This document shows positions 1 to 14,121 of a DNA stretch of 64,000 nucleotides, piece after piece; position 1 is the first letter of the stretch, and every line of letters starts with the position of its first letter. Both the position numbers and the translations under genes were made by a program. Source of the DNA: Shewanella sp. NFH-SH190041 (lineage in GTDB: Bacteria > Pseudomonadota > Gammaproteobacteria > Enterobacterales > Shewanellaceae); the NCBI RefSeq assembly GCF_024363255.1, contig NZ_AP026070.1, positions 1,550,001 to 1,614,000 of the forward strand. The letters are read 5' to 3'. The notes under the pieces were generated by a model, which was not told where the DNA came from, did not search any database, and worked only from the letters and a program-made list of their open reading frames with translations.

Positions 1-1106
1 TGTTTGAACCACTGGGTGAGGTTAGTTTAGTTGATGGGCGCAGCCTTTCTCCCTCGCACTTGATTGATGCTGATGTACTGTTAGTCCGCTCAGTGACCCA
101 GGTTAATGCTGCCTTGCTGTCGCAGGCGAATCGATTAAGTTTTATTGGCAGTGCCACAATAGGAACTGATCATATTGATCAGCAATTGCTGATTTCCCGC
201 AGCATTGAGTTTGCCCATGCCCCTGGCTGCAATGCCACAGCTGTTGGGGAGTTTGCTTTTATGGCCATGCTTGAACTGGCCGGGATAACCCGTGAGCCGT
301 TAGCAGGTAAAAAAGTGGGGATTGTCGGCGCGGGTAATACTGGCTCTGCGTTGGCGCGTTGTCTTGCGGCTTATCATGTTGAATATTTATTGTGCGACCC
401 CTTGCTTGCAGAAGCTGACACTCATTCGACTACGTCAACAAGACGCCAATATACACAGCTGGATGAGCTAATCCATGAGTGTGATGTTATCAGTTTACAT
501 GTGCCGTTAACTCGGGAAGGGCCTTATCCAACCTGGCATCTGTTTGATCATCAGCGGTTGGCTCAATTGCGGCCTGGGTGTTGGTTAATTAATACCAGTC
601 GAGGTGATGTGATTGATAATCCGGCATTGTTACAGTTGGCATTGACACGTCCGGACATCAAATTGGCACTGGATGTCTGGGCTGGGGAGCCGACACCTAT
701 CAGCGCTTTGATTGAGCGAGCAGATATTGCCACGCCACATATTGCTGGTTATAGCCTTGAAGGACGAGCGCGGGGGACATTGATGTTACGGCAGCAACTT
801 GCCAGATTACAACAATGTGAGGTTGACATCGAATTGTCAGACTTGTTGCCAGAAGCGATATTTAATCAGTTAACCCTATCGGCGTCTCCTGATGAAGCTG
901 GGCTGAGGCAATTGTGCCGATTGGTCTATGATTTGCGCGATGATGATAAATTGTTCCGCTTTTATGCCGGTCAGTCCGGTGGTTTTGACCAAATGCGGCG
1001 AAATCACCGCCACCGTAGGGAATTGAGTGTTCTGACGCTGGTCAATGAGGGGGCGTTTGAGGTAGATTGGTTGACCAAATTAGGATTTTCAGGAGTCAAT
1101 CTGTAA
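1..1106 (+). CDS. pdxB: Erythronate-4-phosphate dehydrogenase, 5' end outside window
   Basis: PdxB oxidises 4-phospho-D-erythronate in the deoxyxylulose-dependent pyridoxal phosphate pathway, in the cytoplasm. The reading frame is open from base 3 to the stop at 1104-1106, and residues before the TTG at 60 already match the family (LGEV, then DADVLLVRSVT), so the gene continues off the left edge. Visible landmarks are the substrate-loop region GTDHID, the APGCNA motif, the Rossmann glycine motif VGIVGAGNTGSALA, the INTSRGDVID stretch and the catalytic His region ATPHIAGYS. The C-terminal dimerisation domain is present. It is followed after 2 bp by asd, the order seen around E. coli pdxB-usg. 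Identification is firm; only the N-terminus is missing. Confidence 0.95.
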   Translation, partial: FEPLGEVSLVDGRSLSPSHLIDADVLLVRSVTQVNAALLSQANRLSFIGSATIGTDHIDQQLLISRSIEFAHAPGCNATAVGEFAFMAMLELAGITREPLAGKKVGIVGAGNTGSALARCLAAYHVEYLLCDPLLAEADTHSTTSTRRQYTQLDELIHECDVISLHVPLTREGPYPTWHLFDHQRLAQLRPGCWLINTSRGDVIDNPALLQLALTRPDIKLALDVWAGEPTPISALIERADIATPHIAGYSLEGRARGTLMLRQQLARLQQCEVDIELSDLLPEAIFNQLTLSASPDEAGLRQLCRLVYDLRDDDKLFRFYAGQSGGFDQMRRNHRHRRELSVLTLVNEGAFEVDWLTKLGFSGVNL

Positions 1107-1108
1107 TT

Positions 1109-2125
1109 ATGTCGCAGGAATATAATGTTGTCGTATTAGGCGCATCCGGCGCAGTCGGTCAAACCATGATCGAAATTCTCGAAGAGCGCAATTTCCCTGT
1201 TGCCAATCTTTATCCGCTGGCCAGCAGCCGCAGTGCCGGAGATACGGTCAGCTTCCATGGTAAACAGATTGAAATTCTGGATGTAGACTCATTTGATTGG
1301 TCTCAAGCGCAGATTGGTTTCTTCTCTGCTGGTGGTGATGTTTCTGCTAAATGGGCGCCAATTGCCGCTGAGCATGGTTGTGTGGTGATCGATAACACCT
1401 CACATTTCCGTTATGACTATGATGTACCTTTAGTGGTACCGGAAGTGAATCCTCAGGCTATTGCGGATTTTCGTAATCGCAATATCATTGCTAACCCAAA
1501 CTGTTCCACCATCCAAATGCTGGTAGCACTGAAGCCGATTTATGATGCCTTTGGTATCAGTCGTATTAATGTGGCGACTTATCAGTCGGTATCCGGTACG
1601 GGTAAGCGAGCAATTGAAGAGTTGGCAAAGCAGTGTGCCAAGTTGCTACAGGGCCTGCCGGCAGAGTCTGAGGTTTATCCGCAGCAGATTGCCTTTAATG
1701 CGCTGCCACAGATCGATAAGTTTATGGATAATGGCTACACCAAAGAAGAAATGAAAATGGTGTGGGAAACCCAGAAAATTTTTGGTGATACCAGCATTAC
1801 AGTGAATCCGACAGCAGTGCGTATTCCAGTATTTTATGGGCATTCTGAAGCGATCCATATTGAAACTCTGCAGCCGGTTGAAGCTGAGGATGTTAAAGCG
1901 GTACTGCGCCATGCGGAAGGTATCGAATTATTCGAGTCTGATGAAGAATATCCAACTGCGGTAACCCATGCTGCGGGTACAGATCCGGTTTATGTTGGCC
2001 GGGTGCGTAAGGATATTTCCCACCCTAATGGAATCAACCTTTGGGTTGTTGCCGATAATATTCGTAAAGGCGCTGCATTAAACAGTGTGCAAATAGCCGA
2101 AATTCTGATCCGGGATTACTATTAA
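1109..2125 (+). CDS. asd: Aspartate-semialdehyde dehydrogenase
   Basis: Converts aspartyl phosphate to aspartate semialdehyde, the branch point to lysine, diaminopimelate, threonine and methionine. The product of 338 residues has an N-terminal NADP-binding GASGAVGQT motif and the catalytic cysteine in NPNCSTIQM. The intact cysteine argues for an active enzyme rather than the inactive Usg homologue found at the same place in E. coli. An upstream in-frame start at 1067 lies inside pdxB. The ATG at 1109, with AGGAG at 1091-1095, gives the family N-terminus and is preferred. It is probably co-transcribed with pdxB and is followed by an intrinsic terminator. Confidence 0.93.
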   Translation: MSQEYNVVVLGASGAVGQTMIEILEERNFPVANLYPLASSRSAGDTVSFHGKQIEILDVDSFDWSQAQIGFFSAGGDVSAKWAPIAAEHGCVVIDNTSHFRYDYDVPLVVPEVNPQAIADFRNRNIIANPNCSTIQMLVALKPIYDAFGISRINVATYQSVSGTGKRAIEELAKQCAKLLQGLPAESEVYPQQIAFNALPQIDKFMDNGYTKEEMKMVWETQKIFGDTSITVNPTAVRIPVFYGHSEAIHIETLQPVEAEDVKAVLRHAEGIELFESDEEYPTAVTHAAGTDPVYVGRVRKDISHPNGINLWVVADNIRKGAALNSVQIAEILIRDYY

Positions 2126-2166
2126 TTCGCCAGTTTTATGCCTAGTTAATTGTAGGCTTATAAAAT

Positions 2167-2195
2167 AAAGGCTCATTTTATGAGCCTTTATTTTT
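2167..2195 (+). terminator. Intrinsic terminator after asd
   Basis: An 8-bp stem AAGGCTCA/TGAGCCTT with a short loop is followed by a T-rich run, 40 bp after the asd stop. It closes the pdxB-asd unit. Confidence 0.85.
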
Positions 2196-2481
2196 GGATG
2201 ACTTAGTACGTTTTTATTTATCTTAACTTGTCTTTATTTAGAACCGCATTAAATTAAGTACCCGAACAGGATTTATTGTTTGATTAATTATTCTTACTAT
2301 TTTGTTTGGATGGTTACTCAAAGTAGTCGGGCATATTCCTGAATATGCATTTCCTTTTTAACCATGACTTGTTGCGTAACATTGGGTAACAGGCGTTATC
2401 CAATGCGCGGTAATGTGATTGGGGTATGCTAGCAGGGATAGCATTTCTGGTTTATAGTGATCTCAATAAATACAATTGCCT

Positions 2482-2505
2482 AACGCCACCTTTGCGTGGC
2501 GTTTT
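2482..2505 (+). other. Leader hairpin upstream of fimV
   Basis: The 334 bp between the asd terminator and fimV hold no gene. Inside the probable fimV leader is an 8-bp stem AACGCCAC/GTGGCGTT with a 6-nt loop and four T after it, ending 24 bp before the fimV ATG. It has the form of a weak terminator, so it may attenuate fimV or simply structure the leader. A second palindrome (GCATATTC/GAATATGC) lies near 2330-2347. Confidence 0.4.
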
Positions 2506-2529
2506 CCATGCGATGGAAAGGGAAGGACG

Positions 2530-6771
<4,242 letters not shown>

Positions 6772-6787
6772 ACGAACCGATACTGAG

Positions 6788-6812
6788 CGGCGCTTTATGC
6801 GCCGTTTTTTTT
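6788..6812 (+). terminator. Intrinsic terminator after fimV
   Basis: Stem CGGCGC/GCGCCG with a 5-nt loop followed by eight T, 17 bp after the fimV stop. It separates fimV from truA. Confidence 0.9.
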
Positions 6813-6888
6813 ACCTTGCTTATGGTAGACTTGGCGGCAATTTTTAACGCAGCCAATGGGCTGTGATATCCGTAGAGAGAGTGACAGC

Positions 6889-7674
6889 ATGCGAATCGCA
6901 TTGGGAGTCGAATATGACGGTAGCGCCTTTTATGGCTGGCAGCGTCAGGCCGAAGTCGACTCGGTTCAGGCCCAGTTAGAACGGGCGTTATCTATTGTGG
7001 CTAATGAGCCGATTGAATTGCAGTGTGCTGGTCGCACCGATGCCGGTGTGCATGCCACAGGTCAAGTGGTGCATTTTGATACCAATGCTAGCCGAAAAGA
7101 AGGGGCTTGGACATTGGGTGTGAATGCCCACTTGCCTGATGGCATCGCCGTTCGCTGGGCTCGAACAGTGGATGATGAATTTCATGCTCGCTTTTCAGCC
7201 ACCGCCCGCCGCTACCGCTATGTGATTTATAACCACAACTTCCGCCCTGGGATTTTACGGCAAGGTGTCAGCCATTATCATGGTGATATTGATGAGGGCA
7301 AAATGCACATGGCCGCACAGGCATTGCTGGGCGAGCAGGACTTTACCAGCTTTCGGGCCATTCAATGTCAGTCCCGTACGCCATTTCGCAATGTGCACCG
7401 GGTCAGTGTGACCCGTCAGGGCATGTATGTCATTGTGGATATTCAGGCCAATGCTTTTTTACACCATATGGTGCGTAATATCGTCGGCTCTTTGCTGGAG
7501 ATTGGGTTGGGGCGGCAACCATTAGATTGGATCCGCACATTATTGGCTTTGAAGGATAGAACTAAAGCCGCCGCGACAGCAAAACCTCACGGGTTATATT
7601 TGGTAGATGTCACTTATCCAGAAGACTATCAATTGCCAAAATTGGCACTTGGTCCGCTGTTTATGCCTGATTGA
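6889..7674 (+). CDS. truA: tRNA pseudouridine(38-40) synthase TruA
   Basis: Makes pseudouridine at positions 38-40 of the tRNA anticodon stem-loop. The 261-residue product contains the catalytic-aspartate motif [11 protein letters not shown] near residue 50 and the TruA landmarks RYRYVIYN and [11 protein letters not shown]. The ATG at 6889 gives the usual [12 protein letters not shown] start; the frame open from 6856 only adds leader residues. It follows the fimV terminator and precedes folC by 47 bp. In E. coli dedA and accD stand between truA and folC; both are absent here. Confidence 0.95.
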   Translation: MRIALGVEYDGSAFYGWQRQAEVDSVQAQLERALSIVANEPIELQCAGRTDAGVHATGQVVHFDTNASRKEGAWTLGVNAHLPDGIAVRWARTVDDEFHARFSATARRYRYVIYNHNFRPGILRQGVSHYHGDIDEGKMHMAAQALLGEQDFTSFRAIQCQSRTPFRNVHRVSVTRQGMYVIVDIQANAFLHHMVRNIVGSLLEIGLGRQPLDWIRTLLALKDRTKAAATAKPHGLYLVDVTYPEDYQLPKLALGPLFMPD

Positions 7675-7721
7675 TTGTTCAGGATCTATCTCTGTCGATT
7701 GCTATTTAGGATTTGTAAAAA

Positions 7722-8978
7722 ATGCATACTGCACCATCAAGTGAAGCATCGCTGCAACAGTGGCTCGATTATTTGTTAGCGATCCACCTCAGTGAAATTG
7801 ATATGGGGCTGGCTCGGGTCAGCGAAGTGGCCCGGCGTATGTCGTTGCTGACATTAGGCGCGGCCAAGGTTATCACTGTAGGTGGCACCAATGGTAAGGG
7901 AACAACCTGTGTCATGTTAGAAAGCATGTTGGCTCAGGCGGGTAAGCGGGTTGGCGTTTATAGCTCTCCCCATTTACTGCGCTATAACGAGCGGGTGCGG
8001 ATTTGCGGCCAAGATGCTTCCGATGCGGCGCTGATAGCAGCCTTTTGCGAAATCGAGGCCGCCCGGGGATCCATCTCGCTGACCTTTTTTGAGTTTGCAA
8101 CATTGGCGGCATTGCAGCTATTTAAGGCTGCCCAGTTGGATGTGGTGATCTTAGAAGTGGGCTTGGGCGGGCGTTTGGATGCCACCAATATTATTGATGC
8201 CGATGTGGCTGTAGTGACAGCGATTGATCTGGATCATCAGGATTATCTAGGCAACACCCGGGATGCGGTAGGGTATGAAAAAGCTGGTATTTTTAAAGCC
8301 GGTAGCCCTGCGGTTGTTGGCGAGCCGGATTTACCGCAGACAGTGGTGCAAGTTGCTAAAGAAAAAGGCGCGCAATTGCTGGCAGTGGGACAGGCATTCA
8401 ATTATCAGCGCACAGGCGAGCTATGGCAGTTTCATGGCCGATTTATTCAAGTGGATAATCTTCCTGTGCCTAATTTACCCTTACCCAATGCGGCCACGGC
8501 ATTAGCGGCACTGGAATGTCTGTATCCGGCCTTTGATCAAGACTGTATCCGCAACGGGTTATCGTTAGCCAGATTAACCGGCCGATTTGAGCGTGTTAGT
8601 GAGCATCCGGCTATTTATTTGGATGTGGCTCATAATCCCCATGCCGCCCGTTACTTGGCCAGTCAGATGGCGGCATTTGCAGGTCGGCGGGTGTTGGCGC
8701 TATGTGGCATGCTTAAAGATAAGGATATTGAAGGGGTTATCCAAGTGATGAGTCCTGTGGTGGATCATTGGTATATTACGGGGTTAGATACTGAGCGGGG
8801 GGCTGATGCTGACAGATTGTCTGCTGCAATGCCAGCGGGGGCAGATGTGCATAGTTTTGCGCATATTGATGCGGCCTGGCGGGCATTATCCGCCGTTATG
8901 CAGCCCGACGATGTGGTAATTGTATTTGGCTCCTTTTACACTGTATCTGGTGTTAAGTCTTTAATGAACGGGGAATAA
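7722..8978 (+). CDS. folC: Bifunctional dihydrofolate synthase / folylpolyglutamate synthase
   Basis: Adds glutamate to dihydropteroate and then to folates, a cytoplasmic ATP-dependent Mur-ligase-type enzyme. The 418-residue product has the ATP-binding loop GGTNGKGTTCVML (about 50-62), the second Mur-ligase motif EVGLGGRLDATN (about 143-154), DHQDYLG, and the C-terminal DVAHNPHAARY motif. Its stop shares one base with the next ATG (8978), so folC and the SPOR gene are translationally coupled, as folC-dedD is in E. coli. Confidence 0.95.
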   Translation: MHTAPSSEASLQQWLDYLLAIHLSEIDMGLARVSEVARRMSLLTLGAAKVITVGGTNGKGTTCVMLESMLAQAGKRVGVYSSPHLLRYNERVRICGQDASDAALIAAFCEIEAARGSISLTFFEFATLAALQLFKAAQLDVVILEVGLGGRLDATNIIDADVAVVTAIDLDHQDYLGNTRDAVGYEKAGIFKAGSPAVVGEPDLPQTVVQVAKEKGAQLLAVGQAFNYQRTGELWQFHGRFIQVDNLPVPNLPLPNAATALAALECLYPAFDQDCIRNGLSLARLTGRFERVSEHPAIYLDVAHNPHAARYLASQMAAFAGRRVLALCGMLKDKDIEGVIQVMSPVVDHWYITGLDTERGADADRLSAAMPAGADVHSFAHIDAAWRALSAVMQPDDVVIVFGSFYTVSGVKSLMNGE

Positions 8979-9571
8979 TGTTAGTGAGTCAGTTTCAGAA
9001 CCGTCTGGTGGGTACCATAGTGCTGGTGGCACTGGGGGTCATATTTCTGCCAGATATTCTTGATGGCAAAAAAGAGCGGGTGCAGGAGGAGTTTACCGAA
9101 ATTCCGCTGCGGCCGACTGCCGCCAGTGTGCAGCAGGAGCCGGTGAACCTGAAAGTGATTAATGTTGCTGACACTATGGCACCGGTTAATCCCCAAACTA
9201 AGCATGAAATCAAACATGCTGCTGTTGAGTTGAAACCCGCAACAAATGGCGGCTGGAGCATTGAAAAAACTGCACAAAACTCCCATGCCGTGGCGGAGAA
9301 ATCCAGTGTGACGGATAAGGTGCAAAAAGGCTGGACACTGCAACTGGGGAGTTTTAAAAACAGCACTAATGTGACCGCGTTAGTCGAGCAACTACGCCAC
9401 TCTGGTTTTGATGCGTACACCATTCCATCAACGCCTCAAGCAGGTAAGATCACCAAGGTTTTTGTGGGGCCGGATATTACTAAACAGCGTATTGAACAGC
9501 TCAAACCTCGGGTTGAGAAATTGACGCATCTGAAAGGCCGGATCATTCCGTTTGACCCTTTGGCACAGTAG
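8978..9571 (+). CDS. dedD: SPOR-domain cell division protein, DedD-like
   Basis: A 197-residue bitopic inner-membrane protein. One N-terminal membrane helix (about 10-28, LVGTIVLVALGVIFL) is followed by a low-complexity periplasmic linker and a C-terminal SPOR domain (about 115-195, starting KGWTLQLGSFKN), which binds denuded glycan at the division septum. Position between folC and cvpA-purF matches dedD of E. coli; sequence similarity outside the SPOR domain cannot be judged here. It overlaps folC by one base. Confidence 0.85.
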   Translation: MLVSQFQNRLVGTIVLVALGVIFLPDILDGKKERVQEEFTEIPLRPTAASVQQEPVNLKVINVADTMAPVNPQTKHEIKHAAVELKPATNGGWSIEKTAQNSHAVAEKSSVTDKVQKGWTLQLGSFKNSTNVTALVEQLRHSGFDAYTIPSTPQAGKITKVFVGPDITKQRIEQLKPRVEKLTHLKGRIIPFDPLAQ

Positions 9572-9625
9572 CACGGTACAGCCCTGGTTGGGCGATAGAA
9601 ATGACGTTAAATCTGATATTTATTA

Positions 9626-9646
9626 GGCCCGCTTGCGGGCCTTTTT
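9626..9646 (+). terminator. Intrinsic terminator after dedD
   Basis: GGCCCG/CGGGCC stem with a 4-nt loop and five T. It ends the truA-folC-dedD unit and leaves cvpA-purF with its own promoter in the 140 bp that follow; no convincing PurR box was seen there. Confidence 0.9.
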
Positions 9647-9785
9647 ACTGCCTAAAAGAATCGGCGTGGGACTGTTCGCTACAGGAAATTGATAATTGTC
9701 AATAATTTCAGCAAGGATGGTGAGATAAACTCCGGTCTCTGTTAGAATCCGCCCGTCTTAAACCGTTATCCAGGATAGATTTTTC

Positions 9786-10271
9786 ATGGTTTGGATTGAT
9801 TACGTCATTATCGCCATTATCGGCCTGTCTACTGTTATTAGTTTAGTCCGCGGCTTTGCTAAAGAAGCCATGTCTCTTGTCGTCTGGTTTGCCGCTTTTT
9901 TTATTGCTAGTCAGTTTTACCAAGAATTAGCAGCCCATCTCACCGAGTTTTCTGATGAAATTGTGCGTAATGGCATCGCCATTGCTATCTTGTTCATCAC
10001 GACGTTGATCCTCGGGGCCTTGGTTAATTACCTCTTGGGACAATTGGTGAGTAAAACCGGGTTATCCGGCACGGATAGAGTATTGGGGGTGGTCTTTGGC
10101 GCTGTACGTGGTGCGCTGATTATTAGTGCTGTACTGTTCTTTATGGATGCCTTTACCGGCGCACCGAAAACGGACTGGTGGCAACACTCAGTACTGGTGC
10201 CTGAATTCGGTGTAGTGATCCAGTGGTTTTTCCACTATTTAGAAAATACCTCAAGCTTTGTACCTAAATAA
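9786..10271 (+). CDS. cvpA: CvpA family membrane protein
   Basis: A 161-residue inner-membrane protein with four hydrophobic segments (about 1-22, 28-45, 62-84, 100-122). CvpA was named for colicin V production in E. coli and is needed for envelope or bile-stress tolerance in several enterics; its molecular role is not settled. The start MVWIDYVIIAIIGLS, with CAGGATAG just upstream, and the position directly before purF are the family hallmarks. It is probably an operon with purF, 44 bp downstream. Confidence 0.92.
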   Translation: MVWIDYVIIAIIGLSTVISLVRGFAKEAMSLVVWFAAFFIASQFYQELAAHLTEFSDEIVRNGIAIAILFITTLILGALVNYLLGQLVSKTGLSGTDRVLGVVFGAVRGALIISAVLFFMDAFTGAPKTDWWQHSVLVPEFGVVIQWFFHYLENTSSFVPK

Positions 10272-10315
10272 TAAAAAGTCTGAAATAGAACATCTTACAA
10301 TGAGGAAGCTCAACC

Positions 10316-11830
10316 ATGTGTGGTATTGTCGGAATTGTTGGCCGCAGTGCGGTTAACCAGACTATCTATGACGCATTAACGGTATTGCAGCACCGTGGCC
10401 AGGATGCCGCAGGCATTGTCACCATCGATGGCAATGCGTTTCGGCTGCGTAAAGCCAATGGATTGGTACGGGATGTTTTCCAAACCAAGCATATGCAGCG
10501 TTTGCAGGGCAGTGCTGGTATCGGCCATGTGCGTTACCCTACTGCGGGTAGCTCCAGTTCATCGGAAGCTCAGCCTTTTTATGTTAATTCTCCTTTCGGT
10601 ATCTCCCTTGCTCACAACGGTAATTTAACCAACACTACGGATTTGTTGGCGCGTCTGGCCCGTCAGCGCCGTCATGTGAATACCGGTTCAGACTCTGAGG
10701 TATTGCTCAATTTGCTCGCTGATGAGCTGCAGCATACCAGTGCTGAGCAGTTAAGCGAGGATCAGGTGTTTGATGCTGTGGCGGCGGTTCACCGCTTGGC
10801 TCGAGGAGCATATGCAGTTACAGCAATGATTATCGGCCAGGGCTTGGTGGCATTTCGCGATCCATTCGGCATCCGCCCATTGGTATTAGGTCAGAAAGAG
10901 AGTGCCGCGGGTACCGAGTATATGGTGGCATCTGAAAGTGTCGCGCTTGACGCCGTTGGCTTCACTGTTATGCGGGATGTGGCACCGGGGGAAGCGGTTT
11001 ATATTACACAGGACGGTGAGTTGTTCACCCGTCAGTGTGCCAGTGAACCGGATTATGTGCCTTGTATATTTGAATATGTCTATTTTGCGCGTCCAGATTC
11101 CTGTATTGATAAAGTCTCTGTGTATGCCAGCCGGGTCAATATGGGGCGACGGTTGGGAGAGAAAATTAAGCGGGAGTGGTTTGAGCACGATATTGATGTG
11201 GTTATCCCGATTCCTGAGACATCCTGTGATATCGCGTTGGAAATTGCTCGCTGCATGGATCTGCCATATCGACAAGGATTTGTGAAAAACCGCTATATTG
11301 GCCGCACATTTATTATGCCCGGGCAGCAAGAACGGAAAAAATCGGTTCGCCGTAAACTCAATGCCATTAGTGCTGAGTTTAAAGGGAAAAATGTGTTGCT
11401 GGTGGATGACTCCATTGTACGAGGAACCACCTCTGAGCAGATTATCGAAATGGCTCGTGAGGCTGGGGCAAACAAGGTGTATTTTGCATCAGCGGCGCCG
11501 GAAATCCGTTTCCCTAATGTTTATGGCATCGATATGCCAACATCTAATGAACTTATCGCCCATGGCCGGGATGCTGAAGAAGTGGGACGCATCATAGGGG
11601 CTGATGGGATTATTTTTCAAGATTTATGTGATTTAGTCGAAGCCGTTCGGGAAGAAAACTTGGATATCCGTCGTTTTGAAACATCCGTTTTTGATGGTGA
11701 ATATATTACCCGGGATGTGGATCAGGCCTATTTAGATCATTTAACCCAACTACGTAATGATGATGCCAAGGCTAACCGCAACCGGGAAGCCGGCACTAAT
11801 CTTGAGTTACATAATGTCTGTCATCCTTAA
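10316..11830 (+). CDS. purF: Amidophosphoribosyltransferase
   Basis: First committed step of purine synthesis: PRPP plus glutamine gives phosphoribosylamine. The 504-residue product (E. coli 505) begins MCGIVGIVG, so removal of Met exposes the N-terminal nucleophile cysteine of the Ntn-type glutaminase domain. The C-terminal phosphoribosyltransferase domain carries the PRPP loop [21 protein letters not shown] ribosome site lies 7 bp before the ATG. The cvpA-purF pairing is conserved in gamma-proteobacteria. Confidence 0.97.
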   Translation: MCGIVGIVGRSAVNQTIYDALTVLQHRGQDAAGIVTIDGNAFRLRKANGLVRDVFQTKHMQRLQGSAGIGHVRYPTAGSSSSSEAQPFYVNSPFGISLAHNGNLTNTTDLLARLARQRRHVNTGSDSEVLLNLLADELQHTSAEQLSEDQVFDAVAAVHRLARGAYAVTAMIIGQGLVAFRDPFGIRPLVLGQKESAAGTEYMVASESVALDAVGFTVMRDVAPGEAVYITQDGELFTRQCASEPDYVPCIFEYVYFARPDSCIDKVSVYASRVNMGRRLGEKIKREWFEHDIDVVIPIPETSCDIALEIARCMDLPYRQGFVKNRYIGRTFIMPGQQERKKSVRRKLNAISAEFKGKNVLLVDDSIVRGTTSEQIIEMAREAGANKVYFASAAPEIRFPNVYGIDMPTSNELIAHGRDAEEVGRIIGADGIIFQDLCDLVEAVREENLDIRRFETSVFDGEYITRDVDQAYLDHLTQLRNDDAKANRNREAGTNLELHNVCHP

Positions 11831-11874
11831 GAGGATGGCATTTATTGCTCGAGATAAAGCGCTTTAATTGCAAT

Positions 11875-11914
11875 GAAAGGTTTGCCGCTTACTTATGCTA
11901 AGCAAGAACCTTTC
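11875..11914. repeat. Intergenic inverted repeat downstream of purF
   Basis: Arms GAAAGGTT and AACCTTTC with an inner GCTTA/TAAGC pairing around a 7-nt loop. No T-run follows on either strand, so it is not a classical terminator. It may protect the purF mRNA 3' end or act as a binding site. AAAGCGCTTT-type short palindromes flank it. Confidence 0.5.
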
Positions 11915-12030
11915 AATAAAGCGTAAAGCGCTTGTTGCCGCTCCTTTTGGGTGTTGCTTCTTTTCCCGGCACTATCTGCTTAAAAGTATCAATTGATACC
12001 TAACTTCTGATATCTGTGATGGGTTATATA

Positions 12031-12060
12031 ACCCGATGACATATTGTCATCGGGTCTTTT
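12031..12060 (+). terminator. Intrinsic terminator, purF side
   Basis: An 11-bp perfect stem ACCCGATGACA/TGTCATCGGGT with a 3-nt loop, then TCTTTT. The T-run is on the + strand, so it best serves purF, 200 bp upstream. It ends at the stop codon of the convergent chemoreceptor gene. Confidence 0.75.
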
Positions 12061-13696
12061 AAGCAAGTTTAAATTTATCTACTTCAGTTTGTAGTAGTGT
12101 CGATAATTCAGCTAAATCCTGGCAAGCGTTTGCGGTATGGTGGGTACCACGGGATATTTCATCACCAGAGATGTTAATCGCATTAATGCTATTGTCCAAT
12201 GCTAAAGTGACATCATTTTGTTGATGACAAGCTGTGGCAATATGTTGACTCATTTGATTAATTTGACTGATCTGTTGTTCTATCGCTTGTATATTACTAC
12301 CAGTGAGTTGACTTTGATTAACACAGGTTTTAATGAGCTCATTACTTTCTTGTGTTACTTGCTGAACGACTGTTGCGCTGTGTTGTAGCCGATTAATAAT
12401 TGCAATTATTTCTTCTGTTGAGTCCTGTGTTCTACCAGCTAATGTTCTCACTTCAGCGGCAACAACAGCAAAACCTCTGCCATTATTGCCCGCTCTTGCA
12501 GCTTCAATAGCAGCATTTAATGCCAACAGATTTGTTTGTTCAGCAATATTGCGAATGACATCAACAACGAGATTTATATTGGTTGAAGCTTGCTCAAGAT
12601 CGCTAGCCAGTATTCCAGCTTGCTCTATTTTTTCCGATGCTTGCTGAATTTGATTTAAGGTTAATGAAATATTCCGGCTACCTTCTTGTGCATCTAGGTT
12701 TACTTGATTAGCTTGTTGCGTCGATGTTTCAGTACTGGTAACAATATCAGCAACACTGGTGCGCATTTGCTCAATCGCTGTGACTATCTGAGTGACTTTA
12801 TCTTGTTGTTGTGCCATTCCAGCTGAAGATTGTCCTACCACAGCACTGACTTCTTCTACAGCTGATTGTAAACGGGAAACACTGCGAACGATGCTAGTGA
12901 TTAACTGTGTTAGGTGTTGTTGCATCATAATACTGGTATCAGCCAATTGTCCAAATTCGTCGTTAGCAATCTTATTACGATCAATATGATAACTAAGATC
13001 ACCATTGGCGATGGCACGGTTTAAACGAATAATTAGACTGACCGGATAGGTAATTTGGCGAACCAGTCCCCAATTGACACCTAGCAGCATAATAGCAAGC
13101 GTGCTGATACAGAGAACTGTACCGTCAAGACTATTTTTCATTGCTGCACGGATCATATCGCTTTCTTGGTTCACATTATTTAAATTCAGCTGGTATAGTT
13201 TGGTTGTTAATGAATCTAATTCGGTGAATTTTTTGTGGCTATAATCAAACTGTTTGGCTGCTGCTGCAGTTTGCCCATCGGTGATGAGACGATGAACCTT
13301 TAATCCTTCATGTTTGTAGTCTTGCCAAGTTTGTTTGAATTGTAGGTAAATTGTTTGCTCTTTTTCACTATCAACATAGAAATGGTACTTCTCTAATAGT
13401 GCATCTATTTCCCGATAATAATTTTCAACTTTAATAATTTTATTAGCAATCAAGGTTGGGTTATCAGATTTAGCCAGAAAGAACAGTTGTACTCGACGTG
13501 AATCTGAAATACGGCTATACATAGAGTCAATGGCACTCAGACCCGGCACTGCCTTATTGGTTAAACTGTCTAGTTTTTTATCAACATCAATTGAGTTAGC
13601 ATAAATATATATTCCCAAACCGATTAGCAAAAGGATAATAATAAAAAAGGGTAGGGATATTTTTTTACTGATTGATATATTTTTTATCCAATTCAA
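12059..13696 (-). CDS. Methyl-accepting chemotaxis protein
   Basis: A 545-residue transmembrane chemoreceptor. Order: membrane helix (about 10-30), periplasmic four-helix-bundle sensor (about 35-185), second helix (about 190-210), HAMP (about 212-265) and a cytoplasmic signalling coiled coil. The hairpin tip is intact ([29 protein letters not shown]), the region that binds CheA and CheW. No C-terminal CheR-tethering pentapeptide is seen. The ligand cannot be predicted. It is a single gene, convergent with purF. Confidence 0.93.
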   Translation of the reverse strand: MNWIKNISISKKISLPFFIIILLLIGLGIYIYANSIDVDKKLDSLTNKAVPGLSAIDSMYSRISDSRRVQLFFLAKSDNPTLIANKIIKVENYYREIDALLEKYHFYVDSEKEQTIYLQFKQTWQDYKHEGLKVHRLITDGQTAAAAKQFDYSHKKFTELDSLTTKLYQLNLNNVNQESDMIRAAMKNSLDGTVLCISTLAIMLLGVNWGLVRQITYPVSLIIRLNRAIANGDLSYHIDRNKIANDEFGQLADTSIMMQQHLTQLITSIVRSVSRLQSAVEEVSAVVGQSSAGMAQQQDKVTQIVTAIEQMRTSVADIVTSTETSTQQANQVNLDAQEGSRNISLTLNQIQQASEKIEQAGILASDLEQASTNINLVVDVIRNIAEQTNLLALNAAIEAARAGNNGRGFAVVAAEVRTLAGRTQDSTEEIIAIINRLQHSATVVQQVTQESNELIKTCVNQSQLTGSNIQAIEQQISQINQMSQHIATACHQQNDVTLALDNSINAINISGDEISRGTHHTANACQDLAELSTLLQTEVDKFKLA

Positions 13697-14121
13697 AATA
13701 GAAAACCTTAGTTGATATCAGTACTTTGACATTAAGAATGTTAACTTACAATTTCTGGCATAATCTAATGGTTATGCATGCGTAAATAATTCGATTATTT
13801 CCGAAATATGGTTAGGTACAGCAAAATAAAATACGGCTGTCTCAATACCAGCTTTGGCAGAAACATCGCTTCATATGGTCTGATAGTGATTTAATGAAAA
13901 TGAGAAGTATTCATAATGGCTATTGCTGTAGAATCCAATAGTTTATTGTGCTTGTCCAGTGGAAATTTATGGCTAGATGTAAAAATAATCGAAACTATTA
14001 TCATTTGATTAAATATCCAGCTTAAATGACATAAATTTGCTTTGGGATGCTCCCTATTTGCAGCTTACCAATGGATAAGCTAAATTATACTGTAATTTTA
14101 TCCAGTACCATACTCATTATC
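13697..14121. other. Intergenic region between divergent MCP and topB genes
   Basis: About 425 bp, AT-rich, without a supported gene. It must hold both divergent promoters. No operator or conserved structure could be identified with confidence. Confidence 0.5.

Noticed and set aside
9650..9786. PurR operator upstream of cvpA-purF
   Set aside because: No match to the ACGCAAACGTTTGCGT-like consensus was found.
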